A DNA stretch of 64,000 nt from Actinobacteria bacterium Ga0077560 (lineage in GTDB: Bacteria; Actinomycetota; Thermoleophilia; Miltoncostaeales; Miltoncostaeaceae), in NCBI GenBank assembly GCA_001464275.1, contig LNFL01000130.1, positions 1 through 64,000 of the forward strand, written 5' to 3'. Below are positions 41,038-49,430 of the stretch, piece after piece (the first letter of the stretch is position 1; every line of letters starts with the position of its first letter). The translations under genes and the position numbers were made by a program. Below the pieces are notes generated by a model. It was not told where the DNA came from, did no database searches, and worked only from the letters and a program-made list of their open reading frames with translations.

Positions 41038-41893
41038 GTGCCTCCATGACGGTGCGCAGGATGTCCCGCTGCACGGGTGTGGCGGACACCAGCGGGAGGC
41101 GCAGGCGATCCGAGGGAATGAGGCCGGTCATCTGGAGCGCGGCCTTGATGAGGATGGGGTTCGAGGTGACGAAGAGCGCCGCGACCAGGTCCGCCAGCGA
41201 GGCGTCGATGCGCCGCGCCTCGTCCATGTCGCCGCGCCGCCCGGCCGCGACCATCTCGGCCATCTGCTCGCCCACCAGGTGGGACGCGACCGAGATGACC
41301 CCAGCGCCGCCGAGCTCGACCACGGGCAGCAGCAGGTCGTCATTGCCGGCGTAGACGGCCAGCGGGGTGCGCGTGGCCACCTCGTGGAGCTCGCCCAGGT
41401 CCTCGTGCGCCTGCTTCACCGCGACGACGTTCGGGATGTCGGAGAGCTCGGCCAGGAGGTTGGGCTCGAGGTTGAGGACCGACCGCCCGGGGATGTTGTA
41501 GACGATGACCGGCAGGCCGACGGCGGCGATGGAGGCGAAGTGCCCCACGATGCCCTCGCGCGGCGGCTTGTTGTAGTACGGGGTGACCGCGAGCACCGCG
41601 TCGCAGCCGAGCGCCGCGGCCTCGTGCGTGAGGTGCACCGAGTGCGCGGTGTCGTTGCTGCCGGTGTTGGCGATGATCTTCGCCCGGTCGCCGACCTCCT
41701 GGACCGCGAGCTTGAACAGCGCGATCTTCTCGGGGTCGGTGAGCGTCGAGGCCTCGCCGGTGGTGCCGGCGACGGCCAGGCCATCGGTGCCGTGGCCCAC
41801 CAGGTGGTGCATGAGGTTCGCGAAGGATGCCTCGTCGACGCGCAGGTCGGCGTCGAACGGCGTGACGATCGCGGTGATGATGTCTCCGAACAC
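41015..41893 (-). CDS. dapA: 4-hydroxy-tetrahydrodipicolinate synthase
   Basis: First enzyme of the diaminopimelate branch, joining pyruvate and aspartate semialdehyde. The 292-residue barrel starts MFGDIITAIVTPFD as in E. coli DapA, has GTTGEASTL, the catalytic Tyr in IVYNIPGRS and the Schiff-base Lys in VVAVKQAHEDL near residue 160. GTG 41893 is chosen: it is 7 nt after TACGAT, while the alternative ATG at 41902 lies within that hexamer. Overlaps rnj by 23 nt, an arrangement shared with other Actinomycetota. Confidence 0.95.
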   Translation of the reverse strand: MFGDIITAIVTPFDADLRVDEASFANLMHHLVGHGTDGLAVAGTTGEASTLTDPEKIALFKLAVQEVGDRAKIIANTGSNDTAHSVHLTHEAAALGCDAVLAVTPYYNKPPREGIVGHFASIAAVGLPVIVYNIPGRSVLNLEPNLLAELSDIPNVVAVKQAHEDLGELHEVATRTPLAVYAGNDDLLLPVVELGGAGVISVASHLVGEQMAEMVAAGRRGDMDEARRIDASLADLVAALFVTSNPILIKAALQMTGLIPSDRLRLPLVSATPVQRDILRTVMEAHGVLARA

Positions 41894-41900
41894 GAGGGGC

Positions 41901-41906
41901 ATCGTA
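41901..41906 (-). promoter_or_regulatory. -10 hexamer TACGAT of dapA-rnj
   Basis: Minus-strand TACGAT, then 7 nt, then the dapA GTG; leaderless arrangement. The divergent RNA methyltransferase gene starts 61 nt away. Confidence 0.55.
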
Positions 41907-41953
41907 CAGGGTGGTCCGGCGGCGGCGACCGCCCGGTCCGGCAGGATGCCCCC

Positions 41954-42763
41954 GTGCGGATGGACAGGATCAGCGACCCGGCCGATCCCCGGCTCGGCGA
42001 CTTCCTCGGGCTGCGGGACGGCGACCGCCGGTACCTGCGGCCGCCCCCCGCGGGCGGGCGGCGCGTCCCGGTGTTCGCCGTCGAGGGACGGCTCGTCGCC
42101 GAGCGGGCGCTGGCGGCCGGGCTGCGGCCCGTGGGGTTCCTGCTGGACGAGCGCCGGCGGGACGACCTGCCGGCCGGCCTGGCCGACGACGTGCCGGTCT
42201 ACGTGGCGGCGGAGTCGCTGGTGCGCCAGATCACGGGCCTCGGCGTGGTGCGCGAGGTCATCGGCCTGTTCGCGCGCCCGCCGGCCCGGGAGGCGGACGC
42301 GGTGCTCGAGGGCGCGCGCCGCGTGGTGGTCCTGGAGGGCATCGCGAACCCGGTGAACCTGGGCGTGCTGGTGCGCACGGCCGCGGCGCTGGGGATGGAC
42401 GCGACGCTGCTGGACCCCGGCAGCACCGACCCGCTCTACCGCCGGGCGGTGCGCGGCTCCATGGGCGCGGTGCTCACCCACCCCATCGCGCGGGTGGAGG
42501 CACTGCCGGAGGGGCTCGCCCCGCTGCGGCAGCGGGGGTTCCGGATCCTGGCGCTCACCCCCGCGCCGGACGCGGTGCCGATCGGCGAGATCCGCCCGGC
42601 GCCCGACGAGCCGGTGGCGCTCATGCTGGGCGCCGAGGGTCCGGGCCTCACCGCGGCGGCCATCGCGGCCGCGGATGCGCGCGTGATGATCCCCATGTCG
42701 TCCGGCGTGGACTCCCTGAACGTGGCGGCCGCCGCGGCGGTGGCGTGCCACGTCCTGCGCTGA
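41954..42763 (+). CDS. TrmH/SpoU family RNA methyltransferase
   Basis: A 269-residue SPOUT methyltransferase acting on rRNA or tRNA ribose or base. An N-terminal substrate-binding domain (~1-110) precedes the knotted catalytic domain with motif 1 IANPVNLGVLVRTAAALGMD, motif 2 VALMLGAEGPGL and motif 3 IPMSSGVDSLNVAAAAAV. Exact target cannot be told. GTG 41954 (or ATG 41960) lies 6 nt after CAGGAT, a weaker -10 match. Divergent from dapA. Confidence 0.88.
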   Translation: MRMDRISDPADPRLGDFLGLRDGDRRYLRPPPAGGRRVPVFAVEGRLVAERALAAGLRPVGFLLDERRRDDLPAGLADDVPVYVAAESLVRQITGLGVVREVIGLFARPPAREADAVLEGARRVVVLEGIANPVNLGVLVRTAAALGMDATLLDPGSTDPLYRRAVRGSMGAVLTHPIARVEALPEGLAPLRQRGFRILALTPAPDAVPIGEIRPAPDEPVALMLGAEGPGLTAAAIAAADARVMIPMSSGVDSLNVAAAAAVACHVLR

Positions 42764-42773
42764 GCCGCGCCGC

Positions 42774-43463
42774 TCAGCTCAGGCAGAGGGCATGCACCTC
42801 GTACGGGACGTTGCCCGACACCAGGGCCATGTAGCGGATCGTCCACCCCACCGAGTTCCCGCCGCCGTCGAGGGCCGGCCAGCTGGCGGTGATGTAGCCC
42901 TTGGCGCCGTCGACGACCTGGCCGCCGCCGCCCGTGGCCCGCTGACCGGCGGGGCACATCACCGTGGCCTGGCTCTCCACGTTGGCGACGCTCATGGGGC
43001 TGGCGGCGGACACCACGTGGCCCACGCTCGCGGACCCGTCGCCGGGCGGGCCCACCGGCCCCGTCGGTCCCTGCGGCCCCGTCGGCCCCATGGGGCCCTG
43101 CGGGCCGGTGTCGCCGGTGTTCCCCTTGGGGCCCACGGCGCCGCCCGGTCCGAGCGGACCCTGCGGGCCGGTGTCGCCGGTCTCGCCCTTCGGGCCCGCC
43201 GGACCCGCCGGCCCGCGGACCGTCGTCACCGATCCGACCGCGGAGCGCACCTCGGCGAGGATCCGGTTCTGGGCCGCGAGCTGACGCGACAACGCGCGGA
43301 CCTGCTTCTCGAGCTTGGTGACCTTGGCGGCCGAGCCGCCCGCCGGGGGCTTCGCCAGCTCGGACCCGGGGGCGCCGGAGGCCGGCGTCACGCCCCCGAG
43401 CACCGCCAGGGCGGCGGCCAGGGTCGCGATCCGGGCGCGCGACCCGTTGCGTGATGTGGGCAT
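42774..43463 (-). CDS. Secreted collagen-like protein with coiled-coil stalk
   Basis: A 229-residue exported protein. A signal peptide (cut after PASGA, near residue 31) leads to a short coiled coil ([19 protein letters not shown]), then exactly 20 uninterrupted Gly-X-Y triplets (about 83-142; the unit [14 protein letters not shown] recurs as [14 protein letters not shown]), and a C-terminal globular domain with two cysteines (MCPAGQ, ALCLS). The layout suggests a trimeric cell-surface fibre: coiled coil for registration, triple helix, and head. GGAGG precedes the ATG by 7 nt. Convergent with the RNA methyltransferase gene. Confidence 0.85.
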   Translation of the reverse strand: MPTSRNGSRARIATLAAALAVLGGVTPASGAPGSELAKPPAGGSAAKVTKLEKQVRALSRQLAAQNRILAEVRSAVGSVTTVRGPAGPAGPKGETGDTGPQGPLGPGGAVGPKGNTGDTGPQGPMGPTGPQGPTGPVGPPGDGSASVGHVVSAASPMSVANVESQATVMCPAGQRATGGGGQVVDGAKGYITASWPALDGGGNSVGWTIRYMALVSGNVPYEVHALCLS

Positions 43464-43545
43464 GTGGGCACCTCCTCGGCCGACTCACCCTCAGGTGTCG
43501 GCACGAGCGGCGTGGGGCTGGTCCCGCACGATGCGTGAGACCGGC

Positions 43546-44076
43546 TCAGGCGCCCCCGTCCTGGGTGGCGCGGTAACACCCGGCCCGGGCATCCTCGAGC
43601 GCCTCGAGGGCCCTGCGGCGCTCGTCGGGGCCGAGGGGGTCGGCGGCGACCGACCGCGCCTCCTCCTCCAGCGCCCGCAGCACGGCGCGCCGGGCGTCGG
43701 CCGGTCGCGCGGCCTCGGTGACCAGCGGCGGCCCGGCGGCGATCTGGACCAGGTACGCCTCCAGCGCCGCGGCGCGTACCGGGCCGGTGGGATGCTCGGT
43801 GACCTCGTGCCGCAGGGACATCATCTCCCGCTCCCACGCGACCAGGCTCCGGCGGCGCGACTCGACCTGCCGTCCCACCGACTGCGCCATCCGCCCCGCC
43901 CGCCCGCCGGCCCGGATGGAGGTGTCGCGCAGCAGGGCCAGCAGCCGCTGCCGGTGGTGCTCGTTGGCGGGGTCCGCCAGCCAGGCCCGCGCGGCGCCCA
44001 GGAGTGCGGCGGCCGCCGCGGGGCCCAGCCGGCGCCCCACGACGAGCGCCAGCCGGAACAGGCTCCGCTGCAGCAA
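43546..44076 (-). CDS. Helical protein of unknown function
   Basis: A 176-residue protein, predicted almost all-helical and Ala/Arg-rich, without a family I recognise. The first ~35 residues form a moderately hydrophobic helix (LALVVGRRLGPAAAAALLGAARAWL) that may sit at the membrane; the rest is charged helices (RRRSLVAWEREMMSLRHEV). Start is TTG 44076 directly after a TAG, or GTG 44040. It lies 32 nt downstream of the cupin gene, probably in the same transcript. Confidence 0.6.
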   Translation of the reverse strand: MLQRSLFRLALVVGRRLGPAAAAALLGAARAWLADPANEHHRQRLLALLRDTSIRAGGRAGRMAQSVGRQVESRRRSLVAWEREMMSLRHEVTEHPTGPVRAAALEAYLVQIAAGPPLVTEAARPADARRAVLRALEEEARSVAADPLGPDERRRALEALEDARAGCYRATQDGGA

Positions 44077-44108
44077 CTAGCGCCCCGCGCCGGGGATCGG
44101 GACCTCGC

Positions 44109-44516
44109 TCAGCGCGGGATCTCCTCGAGGGTCTCCGGGTCGAGCCGGACGCCGTCGGTGATGCCCTCGCCGGGCGGGGCGCCGATGACCAGCCACGCCG
44201 CGTCGCGGTCGGTGACGTTCAGGATGCGGCGCGGCGTGTCCTTCGACACGCGCACCCAGTCGCCGTCCTCGACCTGGATCTCCTGGGAGCCCACCTGCAT
44301 GGTCTGCGGACCGCCGGAGACCAGGTTGTAGAGCTCCTCCTGGCTGCGGTGCCGGTGCAGCGGCATGGCGTCACCGGGGCCGAAGCGCCACAGGCGCGCG
44401 GTCATGCTCTGCGCGCCGACGGCGCCCGCGATGTCGCGGGAGCCGGCACCGCCGCCGCGCCGCTCGCGCAGCTCGATGTCCGCCGTCGCGGCCTTCCCCC
44501 AGCCCTCGTCGCTCAT
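44109..44516 (-). CDS. Cupin domain protein
   Basis: A 135-residue single cupin barrel. The metal-binding motif 1 is present in part: GDAMPLHRHRSQEELYNLVSG (two His and a Glu), followed by motif 2 region DWVRVSKDTPRRILN, where the usual His is absent. Such small cupins bind a metal and a small carboxylate or sugar, function unknown. GGGG (44524-44527) precedes the ATG at 44516 at suitable distance. No link to neighbours is evident. Confidence 0.8.
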   Translation of the reverse strand: MSDEGWGKAATADIELRERRGGGAGSRDIAGAVGAQSMTARLWRFGPGDAMPLHRHRSQEELYNLVSGGPQTMQVGSQEIQVEDGDWVRVSKDTPRRILNVTDRDAAWLVIGAPPGEGITDGVRLDPETLEEIPR

Positions 44517-44570
44517 GCGATCCCCTTGGTTCGTCGCCGTGCGCGGCAGGGCCCGCGCCACCGGCACAGC

Positions 44571-45287
44571 CTAGCGCCCGATCTCCTCGTGGCCGCCGTC
44601 CAGCAGGCGCACGGCCGCCAGCAGCTCGGCGAGCCCGCCCGGGCGCCGTGGGTCGAGGCCCGTGGCTCGGTGGAGCATGTCCAGGCGGTCCTCGATGCCC
44701 TGCGGCTCCAGCCCGAGCCGCTCGGCGGCCGCCGCCGCGTCGAGGTCAGCGGCCACCAGGGCGCTCACCACCGCCGACAGCGGGCCTCCGGCGGCGAGGT
44801 CCGCCTCGATGACCGGACGCGCGTCGGGGTGCGCGGCCTGCCGCCGGCGCTCCCGGAGGTAGGAGGAGGTGAGCAGCGCCGTGACCATGTCGGTGTGCGG
44901 CAGGGCCCGGTCCATCAGCAGAAGCGCCACCACGGTGCCCTCCGGGCTCGCGGCGGCGGCTTCCAACACGGTGTGGAAGAGCGTCCGGTTCCCCAGCCGG
45001 TAGACCACCAGGAGGTCCTCCAGCGGCACGCCCTGCCGGGCGCGGAGCTCGGCCTGGGTCACGACGAACCCGAGCTCGTCCGCCGAGAGGGTGCGCTGCT
45101 CGCGGGCGACGGTGAGGAATGCCCGCACGTGGTCGACGCAGTGCTCGTGCGCGGCCTCCATGAACCCCGGGGCGCGATGCTGCGACCACCCCGGGACCTG
45201 CCCCTGGAACCGCGCCACCATCTCCCAGGCGATCGCGTCGACCCGGGTTTCGAGATCGTCGAGCGTGGGCCCGGTCACGATTCGCAT
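44571..45287 (-). CDS. Short PucR-like regulator lacking the middle domain
   Basis: A 238-residue protein homologous to the neighbouring PucR-type regulator but shorter. Its N-domain (EHCVDHVRAFLTVAREQRTLSADELGFVVTQAELRARQGVPLEDLLVVYRLGNRTLFHTVLEAAA) aligns residue for residue with that of the larger gene. The middle GGDEF-like domain is missing; the N-domain runs almost directly into a degenerate C-terminal helix-turn-helix (AERLGLEPQGIEDRLDMLHRATGL). The HTH has lost the HPNTVYYRL core, so DNA binding may be weak or lost. AGGGAG precedes ATG 45287. Confidence 0.75.
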   Translation of the reverse strand: MRIVTGPTLDDLETRVDAIAWEMVARFQGQVPGWSQHRAPGFMEAAHEHCVDHVRAFLTVAREQRTLSADELGFVVTQAELRARQGVPLEDLLVVYRLGNRTLFHTVLEAAAASPEGTVVALLLMDRALPHTDMVTALLTSSYLRERRRQAAHPDARPVIEADLAAGGPLSAVVSALVAADLDAAAAAERLGLEPQGIEDRLDMLHRATGLDPRRPGGLAELLAAVRLLDGGHEEIGR

Positions 45288-45343
45288 GCTCCCTGCCGCC
45301 GCCGTGCGTGGACGCCCGGCGGTGTGGGCATTCCCCGCAAAAG

Positions 45344-46639
45344 CTAACGGGTTGCTCCGCCGTCGCGCCGTGTGGATGTCACGACCGCCGCGGATGCGTC
45401 ATCGGGCGTCATCGTCGCGGCCGGCCGGTGCCCGAGCAACCGCGCCGCGACCATCAGGTCCACCAGATCGTGGAACCGGCGGGGGTTCCGGCCCGTGAGG
45501 CGGGCGAGCTTGTTGAGCCGGTAATAGACCGTGTTGGGATGGACGAAGAGCGCCTCGGCCGCGGCCGGCGCGCTGAGGTCCGCGTCGAGGAAGGCCAGCA
45601 GCGTGTCGGCGAGGCCGCCCCCGGCGCGGGCGTCCGCCTCCAGCGCGTCGCGCACCCGCGGCTCCACCAGCCGCAGCGCGGTGCCGTCGGCGTTCGCCGT
45701 GAGGTAGGCGATTGGGGTGAACTCCAGCAGCGAGGCGATCTCGCCCGGCCCCGCCTGCCGCAGCATCGCGCGCGCCTCCGCGTACCCCCGCGCCAGCTCA
45801 CCCACGCCCCGGCAGGCCAGGCTGATGCCCGCGCGGTGGCCGTCCCAGCCCAGGGCGTCCCGAACGCTCCCCCGCATGACCTGGGGCGTCCGGTCCGCGA
45901 GCCGGAGGACGGCCACCACCTCCTGCTCCCGCACCACGGCGACACCCGGACGCCCGTCCCGCAGGTCCAGCCTGCCGAGCCGCCCGGCCAGGGCGTGGAG
46001 CTCGAGCTCCCGGCCCTCCCGGTCGCCGTCCGCCGAGCAGGTGACCACGACGTAGGGGACGTCGGGGTCGAACCCCAGCGCCCGGGCCCGGTCCGCGCCA
46101 CCCGGGCCGGGATCGACCGATCCCGCCAGCGCACGGTCCACCAGGGCACGCCGGGCCACGTCCGCGCCGGCCTCGATCTCGTGGCGCGTGTCCAGGTACG
46201 CCTCGGTGAACGTCGTGGTGATCACGTCGATGTGGCCGAGTGTGCGGTCGGTGAGCACGAGGGCGGCGGCGGTGCCCTGCGGCGTGGTGCCGGCGGCCTC
46301 GACGATGGCGTGGAAGATCGCCCGGTGGCCCATCCGGTACACGTGCAGCAACGCGTTCAGCGGCACGCCCTGGCGGGCCCGCATCGCGGCCTGCGCCCGC
46401 ACGAACTCCAGCTCCTCCGGCCGAAGCGGGCGCCGCTCCCGCGCCACGGTGAGGAAGGCGCGCACGTGATCGAGGCAGTGGGCGTAGGCCGCCTCGGCGA
46501 AACCCGGTTCCCGGAACGCCGCGTAGTCGGGCACCTCCCGCCGGGACAGGTCGAGCATCGCCCGGGCGGTCTCGGGCACCCGCGCCTCCAGCACGGCGAT
46601 CGTCGGGGCCTCGAGCTCACCGGGTTGTGGGTCTTTCAC
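45344..46639 (-). CDS. PucR family transcriptional regulator
   Basis: A 431-residue regulator: N-terminal RsbRD-like sensor domain (~1-170), middle GGDEF-like (CdaR) domain (~190-330) and a C-terminal PucR HTH with FVHPNTVYYRLNKLARLTG and FHDLVDLMVAARLL near 370-415. GTG 46639 is chosen because GGAG lies 6 nt upstream and the N-terminus then lines up with its shorter paralogue; the frame is open to 46720. Divergent from the SRPBCC gene, so it may control it and itself; the ligand is unknown. Confidence 0.88.
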   Translation of the reverse strand: MKDPQPGELEAPTIAVLEARVPETARAMLDLSRREVPDYAAFREPGFAEAAYAHCLDHVRAFLTVARERRPLRPEELEFVRAQAAMRARQGVPLNALLHVYRMGHRAIFHAIVEAAGTTPQGTAAALVLTDRTLGHIDVITTTFTEAYLDTRHEIEAGADVARRALVDRALAGSVDPGPGGADRARALGFDPDVPYVVVTCSADGDREGRELELHALAGRLGRLDLRDGRPGVAVVREQEVVAVLRLADRTPQVMRGSVRDALGWDGHRAGISLACRGVGELARGYAEARAMLRQAGPGEIASLLEFTPIAYLTANADGTALRLVEPRVRDALEADARAGGGLADTLLAFLDADLSAPAAAEALFVHPNTVYYRLNKLARLTGRNPRRFHDLVDLMVAARLLGHRPAATMTPDDASAAVVTSTRRDGGATR

Positions 46640-46755
46640 AACGGACTCCGTCGGCGTTTGTGCGCTCCACCATTGCCGCACGTCATGCGACCGGTCAACC
46701 ATTTCGTCAGCGGATCGCACGGTCGTCCCCCACCCCCCGCCTCAGGAGGCACCGG
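46640..46755. promoter_or_regulatory. Divergent control region between PucR gene and SRPBCC gene
   Basis: 116 bp that must carry both promoters. It holds ribosome-binding sites at both ends (GGAG on the minus strand, CAGGAGG at 46743-46749 on the plus) and a spaced inverted hexamer CGACCG...CGGTCG that could be an operator. No sharp -10 pair is visible. Confidence 0.35.
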
Positions 46756-47187
46756 ATGCCCAGGTCGTACGAGGTTTCCCGCACCATCGACGCGCCGCCC
46801 GAGCGCGTGTGGGAACTGCTCACGGACAGCGACGGCTACGCCGGCTGGAACCCGGCGGTCGTCTCGTTGCAGGGGCCCATCGAACTCGGCGGGACCCTGC
46901 GGCTCGTCTCCGTGGTGAACCCCAAGCGCACGTTCACCCCGAAGGTGACGGCGATGGATGCGCCCAGCCGGATGGTGTGGTCGGACGGCATGCCGCTCGG
47001 GCTGTTCCGGGGGGAGCGGACCTACTCGCTGACCCCCGCCGAGGACGGCACCACCGCCTTCTCCATGCGCGAGGCGTTCACGGGGCCGCTGGCCCCCATG
47101 ATCACGCGGGCGATCCCGGACATGACCGAGAGCTTCGCCCAGTTCGCCGACGGCCTGAAGCGCGCGGCCGAGGCGGGTGTCCGATGA
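46756..47187 (+). CDS. SRPBCC family protein
   Basis: A 143-residue SRPBCC fold: YEVSRTIDAPPERVWELLTDSDGYAGWNP is the classic N-terminus, then strands with TAMDAPSRMVWSDGMPLGLFRGERTY and a C-terminal helix (ITRAIPDMTESFAQFADGLKRAAE). Probably binds or acts on a hydrophobic small molecule. AGGAGG lies 7 nt before ATG. The stop overlaps the start of the DUF6855 gene (ATGA), so they are made together, and the divergent PucR gene is the likely regulator. Confidence 0.87.
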   Translation: MPRSYEVSRTIDAPPERVWELLTDSDGYAGWNPAVVSLQGPIELGGTLRLVSVVNPKRTFTPKVTAMDAPSRMVWSDGMPLGLFRGERTYSLTPAEDGTTAFSMREAFTGPLAPMITRAIPDMTESFAQFADGLKRAAEAGVR

Positions 47188-47600
47188 GCCCGGTCACCGG
47201 GGACGGCACCCCCGGCTCGCCCTGGGTGCTCACCACCCCGCCCGGGAACTCGGAATTCATGGCCCACCGTGAACCGGAGGCGGACCCGCCGGCGCTCGTC
47301 GTGCAGGTCGGAAAGACACAGCTGCGGTACCACCTGCGGTGCATCGAGGACCTTCACGCCATGCTGGTGGCGCACGGCGATTGGATGCCCCTGGGCAACG
47401 CCGACGAGCAGAAGCCCGCGGCCGACGGCACGGTGGAGGCCTGGGGCCGCTCCTCCGGCAATCCGGTTGGCGGCTGGTACGGACTCAAAAAGGGACTCCG
47501 GGGCCGGTTCGGCAACTACGTGCCGCCGGTCCTGGAGGTGCTCGGTCTGGCCGAGGTCGAGCACAACCCCCGCAACAACCGCATGCGGGCGGCCGGCTGA
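47184..47600 (+). CDS. DUF6855-like protein
   Basis: A 138-residue protein matching, from memory, the DUF6855 pattern: SPWVLTTPPGNSEFMAHRE, ALVVQVGKTQLRYHLRCIEDLHAMLVAHGDWMPLGNADE and NPVGGWYGLKKGLRGRFGNYVPP ending in HNPRNNRMRA. The function is unknown. ATGA overlap with the SRPBCC gene suggests a joint task. No membrane helix or signal. Confidence 0.75.
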   Translation: MSPVTGDGTPGSPWVLTTPPGNSEFMAHREPEADPPALVVQVGKTQLRYHLRCIEDLHAMLVAHGDWMPLGNADEQKPAADGTVEAWGRSSGNPVGGWYGLKKGLRGRFGNYVPPVLEVLGLAEVEHNPRNNRMRAAG

Positions 47601-47628
47601 GCGGCCGCCCGGCCCGGACCCGCGGGTG

Positions 47629-48588
47629 CTACGCCCCCGCGGCGTCCAGGCGGTCGTACTCCTGCTGGGACAGCGTGACGTCCGCCGCGCCGGCCAGCTC
47701 CCGCAGCTGCTCGGGCGTGGTGGCGCTGGCGATGGGGCTCGTGACGCCGGGCCGCGCCATGAGCCAGGCGAGCGCGACCTGCGCCGCGGTGGCGCCGTGG
47801 GCGGCGGCGATCTCCTCGACGGCGGCGAGCATGTGCCAGCCGCGGTCGTTCATGTAGTCCCGCTCCACCCCCGGGGCCCGCGGGGTGTCGGGCAGCGGCT
47901 CGCCCTGCCGGTACTTGCCGGCCAGGAACCCGCGGGCCAGGGCGAAGTACGGCGTCACGCCCAGCCCCCGGGCGCGGCACAGCTCCTCCAGGTCGCCGGA
48001 GTACCCGGCGCGGTCCAGCAGGTTGAAGTGCGGCTGCACCGCGGTGTAGGCCACCAGCCCCTCGGCCTCGCTCACCTGGAGGGCTTCCGCGAGGCGGCCG
48101 GCCGGGATGTTGGATGCCGCGACGGCGCCGACGAGCCCCTCCGAGACCAGCTCGTCGAACGCGCCCATCGTCTCGTGGAAGGTGGTCTCGGCGTCGTCCT
48201 CGTGCGCCCAGAAGAGGTCCACGCGGTCCAGTCCGAGGCGCTCGAGCGATCCCTCGATGCCGGCCCGGATCTGGTCGCGGCGCAGCCCCTTGGGGAACTT
48301 CCCGGTGGCCATGCCCACCTTGGTCGCGATCACCAGGTCGTCCGGCCGGCCGCGGGACGCCAGCCAGCGGCCGATGATGGTCTCGGACTCGCCGCCCTCG
48401 TTGCCGGGCACCCAGCCGGAGTAGATGTTGGCCGTGTCGACGAAGTTGCCGCCCGCGGCCACGTAGGCGTCGAGCACGGCGAACGACGCCTCCTCGTCGG
48501 CGGCCCAGCCGAACACGTTGCCGCCCAGGCACAGGGGTGACACTCGCAGGCCGGACGACCCGAGGTCACGGCGGTCGGACAACGGCAT
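47629..48588 (-). CDS. Aldo/keto reductase
   Basis: A 319-residue NADPH-dependent (beta/alpha)8 reductase. The catalytic tetrad is visible: Asp and Tyr in FVDTANIYSGW near residue 50, Lys in VIATKVGM near 86 and His in LFWAHEDD near 125. Later SNIPAGRL and SPIASATTPEQL form the cofactor region. Substrate unknown. Lies 3 nt downstream of the dapB stop on the same strand, so probably co-transcribed with it without a metabolic link. Confidence 0.9.
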   Translation of the reverse strand: MPLSDRRDLGSSGLRVSPLCLGGNVFGWAADEEASFAVLDAYVAAGGNFVDTANIYSGWVPGNEGGESETIIGRWLASRGRPDDLVIATKVGMATGKFPKGLRRDQIRAGIEGSLERLGLDRVDLFWAHEDDAETTFHETMGAFDELVSEGLVGAVAASNIPAGRLAEALQVSEAEGLVAYTAVQPHFNLLDRAGYSGDLEELCRARGLGVTPYFALARGFLAGKYRQGEPLPDTPRAPGVERDYMNDRGWHMLAAVEEIAAAHGATAAQVALAWLMARPGVTSPIASATTPEQLRELAGAADVTLSQQEYDRLDAAGA

Positions 48589-48591
48589 GGG

Positions 48592-49281
48592 CTACTCCCC
48601 GAAGAGGACGGGCTCGAGCCCCAGCGTGAGGCCCGGCCGGTTGGCGACCTCGCGCACGGCCAGCACCACACCGGGCATGAAGCTCTCCCGGGACAGCGAG
48701 TCGTGGCGGATCGTGAGGGTCTCCCCCAGCCCTCCCAGGATGACCTCCTGGTGGGCCACCAGGCCCGGCAGGCGAACGGAGTGGATGACCGGGTCACCCT
48801 CCATCAGCGAGGCGGTCCGGAGGGCGGTGCCCGACGGGGCATCCAGCTTGCCGTCGTGGTGGAGCTCGATGATCTCCGCCTTCTGCATGTGGCGCGACGC
48901 CTCCGCGGCGAAGCGCATCAGCAGGACGGCGCCGACCGCGAAGTTCGGGGCGATGAGGACGTTGGCGGTGCCGGCGTCGGCCTGCGCGCGGATCTCGTCG
49001 ACCTGCTGCCCGGTGAGGCCGGTGGTGCCCACGACCGCGTGCACGCCCGCCGCGAGGTACGCCAGGGTGTTGGGGTACACGACCGCCGGCTGGGTGAAGT
49101 CGACCGCCACGTCCACGCCGCCCGCGGCGAGCGCGGAGGGGACGTCCGCGAAGACCCCGTCCTCCGCCGGCAGGTACGGGTCCACCCGGGCCACCACCTC
49201 CATGCCCTCGGCGGCCGAGACGGCCCCCACGACGGTGGCTCCCATGCGCCCTGCGGCGCCGGCGACGAGGACCCTGATCAC
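48592..49281 (-). CDS. dapB: 4-hydroxy-tetrahydrodipicolinate reductase
   Basis: NAD(P)H enzyme reducing the DapA product. Motifs: VLVAGAAGRMG nucleotide loop at the N-terminus, VVGTTGLTGQQ, APNFAVGAVLL and ELHHDGKLDAPSGTA with the catalytic His and Lys. At 229 residues it is shorter than many: the loop between DAPSGTA and HSVRLPGLVAHQEV is only ~15 residues. GTG 49281 is 8 nt after TAGCCT. Followed at once by the aldo/keto reductase gene. Confidence 0.94.
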   Translation of the reverse strand: MIRVLVAGAAGRMGATVVGAVSAAEGMEVVARVDPYLPAEDGVFADVPSALAAGGVDVAVDFTQPAVVYPNTLAYLAAGVHAVVGTTGLTGQQVDEIRAQADAGTANVLIAPNFAVGAVLLMRFAAEASRHMQKAEIIELHHDGKLDAPSGTALRTASLMEGDPVIHSVRLPGLVAHQEVILGGLGETLTIRHDSLSRESFMPGVVLAVREVANRPGLTLGLEPVLFGE

Positions 49282-49289
49282 GGTCCCGG

Positions 49290-49295
49290 AGGCTA
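49290..49295 (-). promoter_or_regulatory. -10 hexamer TAGCCT of dapB
   Basis: Minus-strand TAGCCT, then 8 nt, then the dapB GTG. Confidence 0.55.
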
Positions 49296-49430
49296 CCCGA
49301 TCCGCCGGGGGACCGTGTCCTGCCCGAACCCTTACCCGCCGACCATGCGATGCCCCTCTCGCACCGCTCGTGGACAACCTGCGGCGGCCTACGGTCCGTG
49401 GGTCCCGATTCCCGCTCCAAGAGGTCGCCC

